A stretch of 12,403 nucleotides of DNA from CALACW01 sp002431305 (GTDB taxonomy: Bacteria; Bacillota; Clostridia; Oscillospirales; Acutalibacteraceae). How positions within the stretch are numbered: the stretch's first letter is position 1; every line of letters starts with the position of its first letter. The notes beneath the pieces were generated by a model, which did not search any database, was not told the origin of the DNA, and saw nothing but the letters and a program-made list of their open reading frames with translations. A program made the position numbers and the translations under genes. Below are positions 1-6,973 of this stretch, in pieces. The stretch is from the NCBI GenBank assembly GCA_937890355.1, contig CALACW010000021.1, forward strand, positions 1 to 12,403, given 5' to 3'.

Positions 1-18
1 ATACATTTTATTATTTCT

Positions 19-24
19 TATAAT
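19..24 (+). promoter_or_regulatory. Possible -10 box for the TauE/hydF unit
   Basis: TATAAT lies 31 bases before the permease start codon in a very AT-rich leader. Any -35 box would fall at or before the window edge, so the promoter cannot be completed. An alternative TATATT lies at about 32-37. This rests only on a consensus match in AT-rich DNA. Confidence 0.3.
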
Positions 25-55
25 ATAAGTTATATTTTGAAAGAGTGTGATATTT

Positions 56-832
56 ATGTCGACAACCATAAAAATACTCGTCTGCATATTGGCGGGATTA
101 GGCGCGGGACTCGGCACGGGATTTGCGGGAATGAGCGCGGCGGCGGTTATCAGCCCGATGCTCACGACGATTCTCGGCATGGACCCGTATCTCGCGGTCG
201 GAGTCGCATTGGCAAGCGACGTTCTGGCAAGCGCGGCGAGTGCGGTAATGTACGCGAGGAAAAAGAATATAGACATCAGAAACGGCATAGCCATGATGAT
301 ATCCGTACTTATTTTTACGTTTGTCGGCTCGTTCGCGGCAAGCTATCTGCCGAGCAAAGCGATGGGCGGATTCTCGATGATAATGACGTTTTTCCTCGGT
401 TTGAGGTTTATAATCAAGCCAGCAACGAAGCCTAAAGCAAGGCTCGAAAACGCAACGAAAAAGCAGAAAATAATACGCTCGATAATCTGCGGAGGAGTCG
501 TAGGATTCATATGCGGATTCGTCGGTGCCGGCGGAGGACTGATGATGCTGTTTGTTCTGACAAGCGTACTCGGATACGAATTAAAAACAGCTGTCGGCAC
601 GAGCGTATTTATAATGTCGGCTACGGCGCTGACGGGAGCAGTCAGCCACTTTGCGATAGGCGGAGCGCCGGATATACTTTCGCTGATTGTGTGCGTTATA
701 AGCACACTTGTTTTTGCAATGCTCGCGGCTCACATAGCGAATAAAGTATCCTCAAAAACAGCAAACAGAGCCACAGGCATTGTCCTGGTGATCCTCGGAA
801 TTTCATTGGTTATTATAAAATACTTTTTATAA
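56..832 (+). CDS. TauE/SafE-family membrane permease (putative sulfite/sulfonate or other anion exporter)
   Basis: A 258-residue, very hydrophobic inner-membrane protein with the internal-duplication pattern of the TauE/SafE family (old DUF81). The first half carries a Gly-rich helix (about residues 13-35) followed by GMDPYLAVGVALASD; the second carries GFICGFVGAGGGLMM (about 150-164) followed by GYELKTAVGTS. The two repeats are separated by a basic cytoplasmic loop (about 122-142). I count about seven or eight membrane segments. The length is normal for the family. Members move sulfite, sulfoacetate, sulfur compounds or other small anions; the substrate cannot be told here. I chose ATG 56 because GAAAGAG lies 10 bases upstream; GTG 47 is in frame but would sit on the ribosome binding site. 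hydF follows after 30 bases, so the two may be cotranscribed, though a TTGGTT-N16-TATAAT match at 806-833 could give hydF its own promoter. The family is well supported; the transport function is inferred. Confidence 0.87.
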   Translation: MSTTIKILVCILAGLGAGLGTGFAGMSAAAVISPMLTTILGMDPYLAVGVALASDVLASAASAVMYARKKNIDIRNGIAMMISVLIFTFVGSFAASYLPSKAMGGFSMIMTFFLGLRFIIKPATKPKARLENATKKQKIIRSIICGGVVGFICGFVGAGGGLMMLFVLTSVLGYELKTAVGTSVFIMSATALTGAVSHFAIGGAPDILSLIVCVISTLVFAMLAAHIANKVSSKTANRATGIVLVILGISLVIIKYFL

Positions 833-862
833 TATTATTTTAATTAATGGGGAATGATGAAA

Positions 863-2068
863 ATGGGATTGAATGACACAGTAAGCGCGGAAAGGATTCA
901 CATAGGCTTCTTCGGACTCAGAAACGCAGGAAAATCGAGCGTTGTAAACGCCGTAACCGGACAGAAGCTGTCTCTCGTATCGGACGTTAAAGGCACGACG
1001 ACCGACCCCGTGCAGAAAGCCATGGAGCTTCTGCCGTTGGGACCTGTCGTAATTATCGACACGCCGGGCATAGACGACACGGGAACGCTCGGCGAGATGA
1101 GAGCCGAGAGAGCAAGACAGACGCTTACTCATACGGATATCGCGATTCTCGTAACGGACGCGAATAATCCGCTGACGGATACGGAAAAGGAGCTTGCAGG
1201 CGTATTCAAAGAGAAAAACATACCGTACATAACCGTATATAATAAATCGGATTTGCTTGAAAGAGTTCCGGAGCCCGGCAAAAACGAAATATACGTCAGC
1301 GCAAAAAATAACACGAATATATACGAGTTGAAAGAGCTTATCGGCTCGCTTTCGGGAAAGTCAAAAGAGCAAAAACCGCTTTTAGGCGATTTAATTAATA
1401 AGAACGATATCGCCGTGCTCGTTACGCCTATCGACTCCGCCGCACCCAAGGGCAGGATGATTCTCCCCCAGCAGAACGCAATCCGCGACGTGCTCGACAA
1501 TTCGTGCATTAACATTGTCGTTAAGGAGTCCGAACTCGAATACGCGCTGTCGATTATGAATAAAAAGCCGAAGATAGTCATAACGGATTCGCAGGCTTTT
1601 GAAAAAGTATTAAAAATCGTACCCGAGGACATCGCGCTGACTTCTTTTTCAATTGTTTTCGCGCGGTATAAGGGGATTCTAAAAGAAGCCGTCAGGGGCG
1701 CGTCAATGCTCAATAAATTAAACGACGGCGACAGAATTTTAATATCCGAGGGCTGTACGCATCACAGACAGTGCGAGGATATCGGAACGGTAAAGCTCCC
1801 GAAATGGATAACCGCGCATTCAGGAAAAAAGCTCGAATTCGAATTTACCTCCGGCAGAGAGTTCCCCGAGGACGTAAGAAAATACGCGCTCGTAATCCAC
1901 TGCGGCGGCTGTATGCTCAACGAACGCGAAATGATTTCGAGAATGCAGACATGCGTAAACGAGGGCACGCCGATAACGAACTACGGCACCGCGATAGCGT
2001 TTATGAATAATATACTAAAAAGAACGCTCGAAGTGTTCGGAGACGAATACATATCACTGTTGAATTAA
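863..2068 (+). CDS. hydF: [FeFe]-hydrogenase H-cluster maturation GTPase HydF
   Basis: A 401-residue cytoplasmic maturase, the normal length for HydF. In known systems HydF is the scaffold on which HydE and HydG assemble the 2Fe subcluster before transfer to the apo-hydrogenase HydA. The N-terminal Era-like GTPase domain is complete: P-loop GLRNAGKSS (18-26), G2 threonines 45-47, G3 DTPG (66-69), G4 NKSD (127-130) and G5 SAK (146-148). A dimerisation region follows, then the C-terminal Fe-S domain with the HydF signature CxH-x45-HCxxC (C298, H300, H346, C347, C350). ATG 863 is preferred over the in-frame ATGs at 854 and 857 because GGGGA (849-853) is correctly spaced for it and because the family typically begins MGLN. 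hydE, hydG and hydA are not in this window. The gene ends at a strong terminator facing the convergent glucosidase. The call is essentially certain. Confidence 0.97.
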   Translation: MGLNDTVSAERIHIGFFGLRNAGKSSVVNAVTGQKLSLVSDVKGTTTDPVQKAMELLPLGPVVIIDTPGIDDTGTLGEMRAERARQTLTHTDIAILVTDANNPLTDTEKELAGVFKEKNIPYITVYNKSDLLERVPEPGKNEIYVSAKNNTNIYELKELIGSLSGKSKEQKPLLGDLINKNDIAVLVTPIDSAAPKGRMILPQQNAIRDVLDNSCINIVVKESELEYALSIMNKKPKIVITDSQAFEKVLKIVPEDIALTSFSIVFARYKGILKEAVRGASMLNKLNDGDRILISEGCTHHRQCEDIGTVKLPKWITAHSGKKLEFEFTSGREFPEDVRKYALVIHCGGCMLNEREMISRMQTCVNEGTPITNYGTAIAFMNNILKRTLEVFGDEYISLLN

Positions 2069-2085
2069 AATACAACTATATAAAT

Positions 2086-2123
2086 ACGGGTCTGTGAAGG
2101 TTTTTCACAGACCCGTTGTTTTT
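2086..2123 (+). terminator. Rho-independent terminator of the TauE-hydF unit
   Basis: A perfect 13-bp stem, ACGGGTCTGTGAA / TTCACAGACCCGT, with a 5-base loop is followed by TTGTTTTT. It begins 17 bases after the hydF stop. The T-tract is good only in the + direction; the other side reads ATTTATATAG, so it would be a weak stop for the convergent glucosidase gene, which ends at 2169. Confidence 0.92.
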
Positions 2124-2168
2124 ATTATACAATTGCTTTTTGCTATTCGGGCAGTTTTATCATCCCCG

Positions 2169-3842
2169 TTACTCCGTTTCAAAAACAAACGCCTCGTACG
2201 GCTTTAAACGGCAGCTTGTTAGCATAAACTCACCGTCGTTATAATTATGAAGAATAAGTTTGCACTTATTGTATCTTAATTCCCTGGGCATGGTGAATAC
2301 TGCTTCCTTATCCGTATAGCTTGCGGCAACAACGTATTTTTTGCCTTTATACGCTCTCTCGTACACCCAGATATCCTTATTTTCGGGCATATACTGCTTA
2401 TACGTGCCGTATCTGATTATCTCGTCGCCTATACGCATACGGTTTATCTTCTGATAGAAATACCATACGCTGTTTTTATCTTCTAAAGCCTTTTTAACGT
2501 TTATCTCGGGATAATTCGGGTTATTGGGCATCCATGGTTCGGCGGTCGAAAATCCCGCGTACTCGCTGTCGTCCCACTGCATGGGTGCGCGCGCGTGGTC
2601 TCTCGCTTTTTTATTAAGTCCCCACTTTACTATGGGCATTGCGGGCGGGAAAATCTTTTTGACCGTGTCGCGAAGCTGTAAGGAAACTACGTCCCTGTAC
2701 TCGTCGGGTTCAAGATCTTCAAAATTAGTCATGCCGATTTCCTGACCCTGATATATGTACGGCGTACCCTTTAAGAAGTTAATGCTTATTGCAAGCATTT
2801 TGTCGACATACTCGCGGTACTCCATCTTTCCGTAACGCGGAACGGCTCTCGGATAATCATGGTTTTCTATATAAAGAGAGTTCCAGCACGTGTCGGGCAG
2901 AGCCTGCCAGGAGGAGAAAATCTCTTTCCACTTTTTAAGATTAAACGGCTTCGGGATAGTCGTCATAAATGAGTCGACCTGAGTCTGATGCTCGAATGTA
3001 AATACACAGTCGAGCTCTTCACGGCTCTCGTCAACGCAGTCGAACGCGTTATTTATCGTTATGCCCTGCGCCTCGCCTACTATCATCGTATCATATTTTG
3101 ACCACGACTTTTTGTTAAGCTCGTGAATATACTCGTGGTATCTCGGTCCTATAACGAAATGCTCGTCACCGCATACGACGGGATTGAATTTACCGTCGGC
3201 AAACGACTGATCCTTGCTTATATAAGTTATAACGTCGCATCTGAAGCCGTCGACGCCCTTTTCGAACCAGTAGTTGCAGATATCCGCAACCTCCTGTCTT
3301 ACCCTGGGATTCTCCCAGTTGAGGTCGGGCTGTTTTTTATGGAAAAGGTGGAGATAAAATTCGCCCGTCGTCTCGTCGTACTCCCACGCGGAGCCGGTAA
3401 ATCTCGACGTCCAGTTATTAGGCGGAGTTTTTCCGTCCTTGCCCTTTCCTTTTCTCCAAATGTAATAATCCCTGTACGGATTGTCCTTTGACGAACGCGA
3501 CTGCTTAAACCACTCATGCTCGTCGCTCGTATGGTTAACGACGAGATCCATTACGAGTTTAATCCCTCTTTCATGCATGCCGTCAGCCATCTCCTGCCAG
3601 TCGTCGAGAGTGCCGAATTCGTCCATAATATCGCGGTAATCGCTGATATCGTAGCCGTTGTCAGCGTTGGGTGACTTGTAGCAGGGGCTAAGCCACACGC
3701 ACGTAACGCCCAAATCTTTGAGATAATCAAGCTTGCTTATAATACCGCGTATATCGCCTATTCCGTCGCCGTTGCTGTCGCAGAAGCTTCTCGGATAAAT
3801 CTGATATATAACGGCGTCCTTGTACCAACGTGATTTTGACAT
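2169..3842 (-). CDS. malL: Oligo-1,6-glucosidase / alpha-glucosidase, GH13 family (GH13_31-like)
   Basis: A 557-residue cytoplasmic GH13 (beta/alpha)8-barrel glucosidase of full family length that releases glucose from the non-reducing end of short alpha-glucosides. The start of the barrel carries WYKDAVIYQIYPRSF and the metal-site-like DSNGDGIGD (22-30). Conserved regions are region I DLVVNH (99-104), region V QPDLN (171-175, typical of the oligo-1,6-glucosidase group), region II GFRCDV with nucleophile D203, region III VGEA with acid/base E257, and region IV ENHDYPR with D329. The residue after the nucleophile is Val204, which in characterised relatives goes with alpha-1,6 (isomaltose-type) rather than alpha-1,4 preference; this point is inference. 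Odd points are Cys202 beside the nucleophile and Tyr330 where Gln is usual. There is no signal peptide. ATG 3842 has an ideal GGAGG (3850-3854). The gene is monocistronic, with its own promoter behind a terminator. The symbol malL is by analogy with Bacillus. Confidence 0.93.
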   Translation of the reverse strand: MSKSRWYKDAVIYQIYPRSFCDSNGDGIGDIRGIISKLDYLKDLGVTCVWLSPCYKSPNADNGYDISDYRDIMDEFGTLDDWQEMADGMHERGIKLVMDLVVNHTSDEHEWFKQSRSSKDNPYRDYYIWRKGKGKDGKTPPNNWTSRFTGSAWEYDETTGEFYLHLFHKKQPDLNWENPRVRQEVADICNYWFEKGVDGFRCDVITYISKDQSFADGKFNPVVCGDEHFVIGPRYHEYIHELNKKSWSKYDTMIVGEAQGITINNAFDCVDESREELDCVFTFEHQTQVDSFMTTIPKPFNLKKWKEIFSSWQALPDTCWNSLYIENHDYPRAVPRYGKMEYREYVDKMLAISINFLKGTPYIYQGQEIGMTNFEDLEPDEYRDVVSLQLRDTVKKIFPPAMPIVKWGLNKKARDHARAPMQWDDSEYAGFSTAEPWMPNNPNYPEINVKKALEDKNSVWYFYQKINRMRIGDEIIRYGTYKQYMPENKDIWVYERAYKGKKYVVAASYTDKEAVFTMPRELRYNKCKLILHNYNDGEFMLTSCRLKPYEAFVFETE

Positions 3843-3892
3843 AGGGAAACCTCCGATTTTTAAACTATTTTTAAACCATATAATATATTAAT

Positions 3893-3921
3893 ATTTTATC
3901 ATTTATATCATTTAATTGCAA
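3893..3921 (-). promoter_or_regulatory. Probable sigma-A promoter of the glucosidase gene
   Basis: On the - strand, TTGCAA (3916-3921) and TAAAAT (3893-3898) are separated by 17 bases and would start transcription near 3886, about 44 bases before the ATG. The -35 box matches 4 of 6 consensus bases and the -10 box 5 of 6. It sits just downstream of the 3931-3970 terminator, so the glucosidase gene would be transcribed independently of the propeller gene. I see no good catabolite-response element in the leader. Confidence 0.5.
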
Positions 3922-3930
3922 TCAGAAAAA

Positions 3931-3970
3931 AGAAAAAGCCGATCCGAGGGGGGAAGGATCGGCTTTTTCT
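3931..3970. terminator. Bidirectional Rho-independent terminator
   Basis: A perfect 15-bp inverted repeat, AGAAAAAGCCGATCC / GGATCGGCTTTTTCT, with a 10-base G-rich loop. Because the outer stem is A5/T5, it gives a U-tract in both directions. On the - strand it would end the sigma factor/propeller transcript, although it lies about 210 bases past the propeller stop codon. No + strand gene in view needs it. Confidence 0.88.
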
Positions 3971-4179
3971 CAAACCGTAAGGTTTAAAAAAGAGAGGTAT
4001 ATGTACATGAAATGTTCGTAAAGAACACGGAGCTGTTTGTCTGTCCGCATTTAACCGTTTTTATTCGCTCAGGTCGGGACAGCTGACCTTTGATGCATCC
4101 TGTGACTAAAATATAACGTTCACAGCTTAAAATAACCTTGATTTTTCTTAAAGTTTATAAAGAAATCGTTAAAAAATTA
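3971..4179. other. Non-coding, hairpin-rich spacer (3' UTR or small RNA candidate)
   Basis: Some 210 bases without a convincing gene. Visible small hairpins are AAACC-GTAA-GGTTT (3972-3985) and TGTTC-GTAAA-GAACA (4013-4027). Longer-range pairings are CTGTCC (4041-4046) with GGACAG (4077-4082), AGCTGT (4031-4036) with ACAGCT (4079-4084), AGGTC (4071-4075) with GACCT (4085-4089), and CTGTGA (4100-4105) with TCACAG (4120-4125). Several of these compete with one another. The stretch lies between the propeller stop and the 3931-3970 terminator, so on the - strand it would be a long 3' UTR or a terminator-ended small RNA. It matches no RNA family that I recognise. Confidence 0.4.
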
Positions 4180-6297
4180 TCAATTGTCATAGTAGATGTA
4201 AGTTCCGAGCCTTTCACTTGTCGAAAGACTGTACGAAATTACGCCCGAATCGCCGACTACAAACAGGTTATCGCCTATATATGTCGCACGCGTACAGTAC
4301 ATGTCGTCGTTGACCGGACCGTTATAGTAATCGGTCTTTGATATTTTTGCACCGTCAACTTTTATAACAACGGCTTTAAGGTCGGAATCATTATTTGAAT
4401 AACCGTTGTTGTAAAACTGAGCAATAACGCCGTATCTGCCGTCGCCGAGCGAAGTAAACGCCTTATGATCGGTATTTATATATGCGTTTTTTATATTAAG
4501 CGTATCAACGCACTTCGGATTTTTCGGGTCGGAAACGTCGAAAAGCTTGATTTCGGCAGAGCCGTCGGTACCGTTTTCATCACCGCCCTCGCCTATGCCG
4601 AGTACGAGATTATCGCCGACGGGATGAAGATATGACGAGAATCCGGGGATTTTAAGTTCGCCGGCAACTTCGGGATTCTTTACGTCGCTTAAATCAATGA
4701 CGAACAGCGGGTCTGTCTGATAGAATGTCACCGCGTAAGCCGTATTGCCGACGAAGCGGACGGATTTCATATATTCGCCCAAGCCGAACGCTTCGGTTCT
4801 CGACACGATTTCGAGTTTGTCGTTAACTATGAACACGTAGCTTGCGGAATCGGTTTTATATGTCGATTCGACGGCAACTCTGAAATATCCGTTATATCTG
4901 TCCATTGAAAACTGCCCTATAACATTTCCCGGAAGCGTAACCGAGCCTATATTAGTAAGAGCATTGCTGTCGATTTTGTAAGCGGTAATATCTGTAGCCG
5001 CGTACGAATCAACGCCCTGTATATTCTTTGATTTTTCAAGATAATCGTATGACGAAACAAAGAGATATTCGCCGTCGCAGTAAACGTCCTCGCAGTAACC
5101 GAGCGCGGCTCCCGAGTAAAACGTATTCTCGCAGTCGTTTATATTAAACGATGCGACAGTCTGATAAACCGTAGGTTCGTCCGTATCGCGGACGCAGATA
5201 TTATCTGCGTTTATTCTCGCTCTCTCACTGCCGTTGATAATCTCGGTCGGAACGCAGTTCTCTTTTAAAGTTTCGGTACTCAATTCCTCATTACTTTCGG
5301 CATAGTCAAACGGAATGGAGTATCTGCCGACATATATGAACTTGCCGTCAGCAATTCGTGAGGAAACGTACGTTCCGTCGCAGACATATGAAAACTCCAT
5401 AACAGGTGACTTCGGGTCGGTAATATTGTAAACGGAGATAACGGTATTCAGATATTCAATTCCGGCATAGCATGCAACTCCAACTCTGTAACTGTCCTCA
5501 GGTGCATAACTGGAGTCAACTTCCTTGTACGTGCCGACTACGGTTATCAGATTGCCCGACGTAAGGAACATATCCTGTGTTTCGCATTTCGTGCCGTCGT
5601 CGGAAACATAGGCGGGCATGGACTTGAGCGTTTTCATATTCTCAGGGTCGGAAACGTCGAGAATATATATTTTGTCAGAGGATAAAACATAGATATTCTT
5701 TCCGTCGGTTTTGACTATATCGCCCTCGTCAACGCCGTCGACCTGCAAATTGGTTTTTCCGTATGACGAAGATTCGGCGGAAACCTGAGCGGACTCATTG
5801 ACCGACTCTGCCGCGCTCGGGGCGGCACTGCCGGTATTAGCCGAACCGTCGGCGGTCATATTACCGTTCTTTTTTCCGAACAATGAAAACGAATTATAAT
5901 TCCGATATTTTTTCTGTTCGCTTAACTGTTTTTTATAGTAGTCGGCTACTATGGTTTCGATATTGTCGTAGCCGGTTCTGTCGACTGATGAATTATAGTT
6001 ATTATTAATATTTATGTTCGAGCTGTTCGGGCTCCCGCTTTGAACGAGCGGAGTATCATTGCCGAATCCGACCGCGCCTATTCCTATTACTATCGCAATT
6101 GCAGCCGCAACGGAGACCGCCGCGCTTATTATATGTTTTTTATTAATTCTCTTTTTATTGTCCGGCTCGACGACCGCTATCTGCTTTATGCCGTCAAGCT
6201 GTTTTACGATATTGTCTCTGCTGAGTTCTTCAGGGAGAGAAACGTTATCGGACGCGCTTTTAATTTTATCGAAAAGCTCTTTATCCTGCTTGTTCAT
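4180..6297 (-). CDS. Membrane-anchored beta-propeller protein, putative anti-sigma factor/sensor
   Basis: A 705-residue protein of the beta-propeller domain family (PF09826 type). Layout: a cytoplasmic N-terminus of about 50 residues, acidic/basic and without Cys; one membrane helix (about 55-79, rich in Ala, Ile and Val); an extracellular Ser/Asn/Ala-rich linker (about 80-180); then a long propeller that opens with the family motif TNLQVDGVDEGDIVKTDG (182-199) and repeats blades of the type YILDVSDPENMK, VYNITDPKSP and LFDVSDPKNPK. The type II (N-in, C-out) topology, and a start 12 bases after an ECF sigma stop codon, are what is expected of a membrane anti-sigma factor; that role is inference. 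ATG 6297 is chosen because AGGAGT (6305-6310) lies 7 bases upstream and shares a base with the sigma stop codon, suggesting translational coupling; the in-frame GTG 6306 lies inside that site. The propeller ligand is unknown. The propeller family call is strong, the partner role moderate. Confidence 0.85.
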   Translation of the reverse strand: MNKQDKELFDKIKSASDNVSLPEELSRDNIVKQLDGIKQIAVVEPDNKKRINKKHIISAAVSVAAAIAIVIGIGAVGFGNDTPLVQSGSPNSSNININNNYNSSVDRTGYDNIETIVADYYKKQLSEQKKYRNYNSFSLFGKKNGNMTADGSANTGSAAPSAAESVNESAQVSAESSSYGKTNLQVDGVDEGDIVKTDGKNIYVLSSDKIYILDVSDPENMKTLKSMPAYVSDDGTKCETQDMFLTSGNLITVVGTYKEVDSSYAPEDSYRVGVACYAGIEYLNTVISVYNITDPKSPVMEFSYVCDGTYVSSRIADGKFIYVGRYSIPFDYAESNEELSTETLKENCVPTEIINGSERARINADNICVRDTDEPTVYQTVASFNINDCENTFYSGAALGYCEDVYCDGEYLFVSSYDYLEKSKNIQGVDSYAATDITAYKIDSNALTNIGSVTLPGNVIGQFSMDRYNGYFRVAVESTYKTDSASYVFIVNDKLEIVSRTEAFGLGEYMKSVRFVGNTAYAVTFYQTDPLFVIDLSDVKNPEVAGELKIPGFSSYLHPVGDNLVLGIGEGGDENGTDGSAEIKLFDVSDPKNPKCVDTLNIKNAYINTDHKAFTSLGDGRYGVIAQFYNNGYSNNDSDLKAVVIKVDGAKISKTDYYNGPVNDDMYCTRATYIGDNLFVVGDSGVISYSLSTSERLGTYIYYDN

Positions 6298-6309
6298 ATA
6301 TGTCACTCC

Positions 6310-6831
6310 TTATGTAAGAATAGTTCTCAGCTTGGAAAGCGAGCGGGAAAGCTTCGAGCGTACCGTAGACGCGGGACAATTTATTATCTCGGCAATCTCG
6401 GAACTTTTGTATCGGTGTACAACGCTGAGAATAACGACCGTACGCTCTTCATCCGTCAGACTCTCCATAGCGTCGTAAATTTCCGTTCTCAATGTAAAGT
6501 CCCCGCTTTGTTCGCTCATTACGACGGGGATATCCCCGTCTGCGGTTTTACATTCGTTCTTTGCATGAGCGGAAGTAAGCGACGATTTACATATATTGGA
6601 CAGTATTTTAAACAGCCATGATTTAAACGCGTTCGGGTCTTTTAACGACACTATCGAGGAATACGCCTTGACGCAAGCGTTTTGCACCGCGTCGAGAGCG
6701 TCCTGCTCATTGTGCATAAAATACAGCGCAAATTTGTACATATCAAGCGCGTATATCTCGTACAGATCGCCGAAAGCCTCGGAGTCTCCGTTTTTCGCCC
6801 GTCGGACGAGCGAGCGTATATCTTTTTTCAT
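6310..6831 (-). CDS. ECF-subfamily RNA polymerase sigma factor (sigma-70 family)
   Basis: A 173-residue sigma factor of normal ECF length and two-domain plan. Region 2 (about 18-84) contains FGDLYEIYALDMYKFALYFM, the 2.2-like DALDAVQNACVKAY and AFKSWLFKILSNIC. After an acidic linker, region 4 (about 115-171) contains SLTDEERTVVILSVVHRYKSSEIAEIINCPASTVRSKLSRSLSKL, whose helix-turn-helix would bind the -35 element. ATG 6831 is chosen because AGGAG (6842-6846) lies 10 bases upstream; an in-frame ATG at 6855 has no ribosome binding site and would lie upstream of the predicted transcription start. The gene is coupled to the beta-propeller membrane protein, the likely regulator. The regulon is unknown. 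A plausible autoregulatory promoter lies at 6858-6884. Confidence 0.94.
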   Translation of the reverse strand: MKKDIRSLVRRAKNGDSEAFGDLYEIYALDMYKFALYFMHNEQDALDAVQNACVKAYSSIVSLKDPNAFKSWLFKILSNICKSSLTSAHAKNECKTADGDIPVVMSEQSGDFTLRTEIYDAMESLTDEERTVVILSVVHRYKSSEIAEIINCPASTVRSKLSRSLSKLRTILT

Positions 6832-6857
6832 CGGTGTCCCGCTCCTTTCGTACATAA

Positions 6858-6884
6858 GACTAAGAAAATATATAAACTGTTGCA
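6858..6884 (-). promoter_or_regulatory. Candidate ECF-type autoregulatory promoter of the sigma/propeller operon
   Basis: On the - strand, TGCAAC (6879-6884), spaced 17 bases, precedes AGTC (6858-6861). This resembles ECF promoters of the AAC ... CGTC kind (TGAAAC-N16/17-CGTC). It would start transcription near 6851, giving a leader of about 20 bases that contains the ribosome binding site. An ordinary sigma-A -10 (TATATT) is also present in the spacer, so the assignment is tentative. Confidence 0.3.
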
Positions 6885-6885
6885 G

Positions 6886-6940
6886 AAAAAAAATAAAAAA
6901 ATCGGCTTCGGGGTATTAAATTTTATCCCAAAACCGATTT
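6886..6940 (-). terminator. Terminator of the oxidoreductase/TIM-barrel operon
   Basis: On the - strand a 17-position stem (arms 6924-6940 and 6899-6915, with one mismatch and two G-U wobbles) and an 8-base loop are followed by T6-A-T8. It starts 33 bases after the stop codon at 6974 and insulates the operon from the sigma factor gene, whose promoter begins right beside the T-tract. Confidence 0.9.
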
Positions 6941-6973
6941 ATATAAATTGAAAGTATTAAAAATGCGTAAGGA

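Noticed and set aside
3993..4020. A tiny + strand frame after AGAGAGG (ATG TAC ATG AAA ...)
   Set aside because: It ends after six codons and has no downstream gene to regulate, so a leader-peptide reading is unsupported.
3970..4050. A 26-codon - strand frame ending at the terminator (MRTDKQLRVLYEHFMYIYLS...)
   Set aside because: It has no convincing ribosome binding site, and its length is within chance for an AT-rich spacer. It would need conservation or ribosome-profiling support.
4100..4125. CRP-type binding site (TGTGA...TCACA)
   Set aside because: The half-sites are about 16 bases apart instead of 6, and the host looks like a Clostridium-type Firmicute.
6059..6478. Long + strand open frame opposite the sigma/propeller genes
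   Set aside because: It is antisense to two well-supported genes and has no family resemblance or good ribosome site. The same applies to the antisense frames at 343-705 and 1129-1713.
6853..6855. ATG 6855 as start of the sigma factor
   Set aside because: It has no ribosome binding site and lies at or before the predicted transcription start; ATG 6831 has AGGAG at good spacing.
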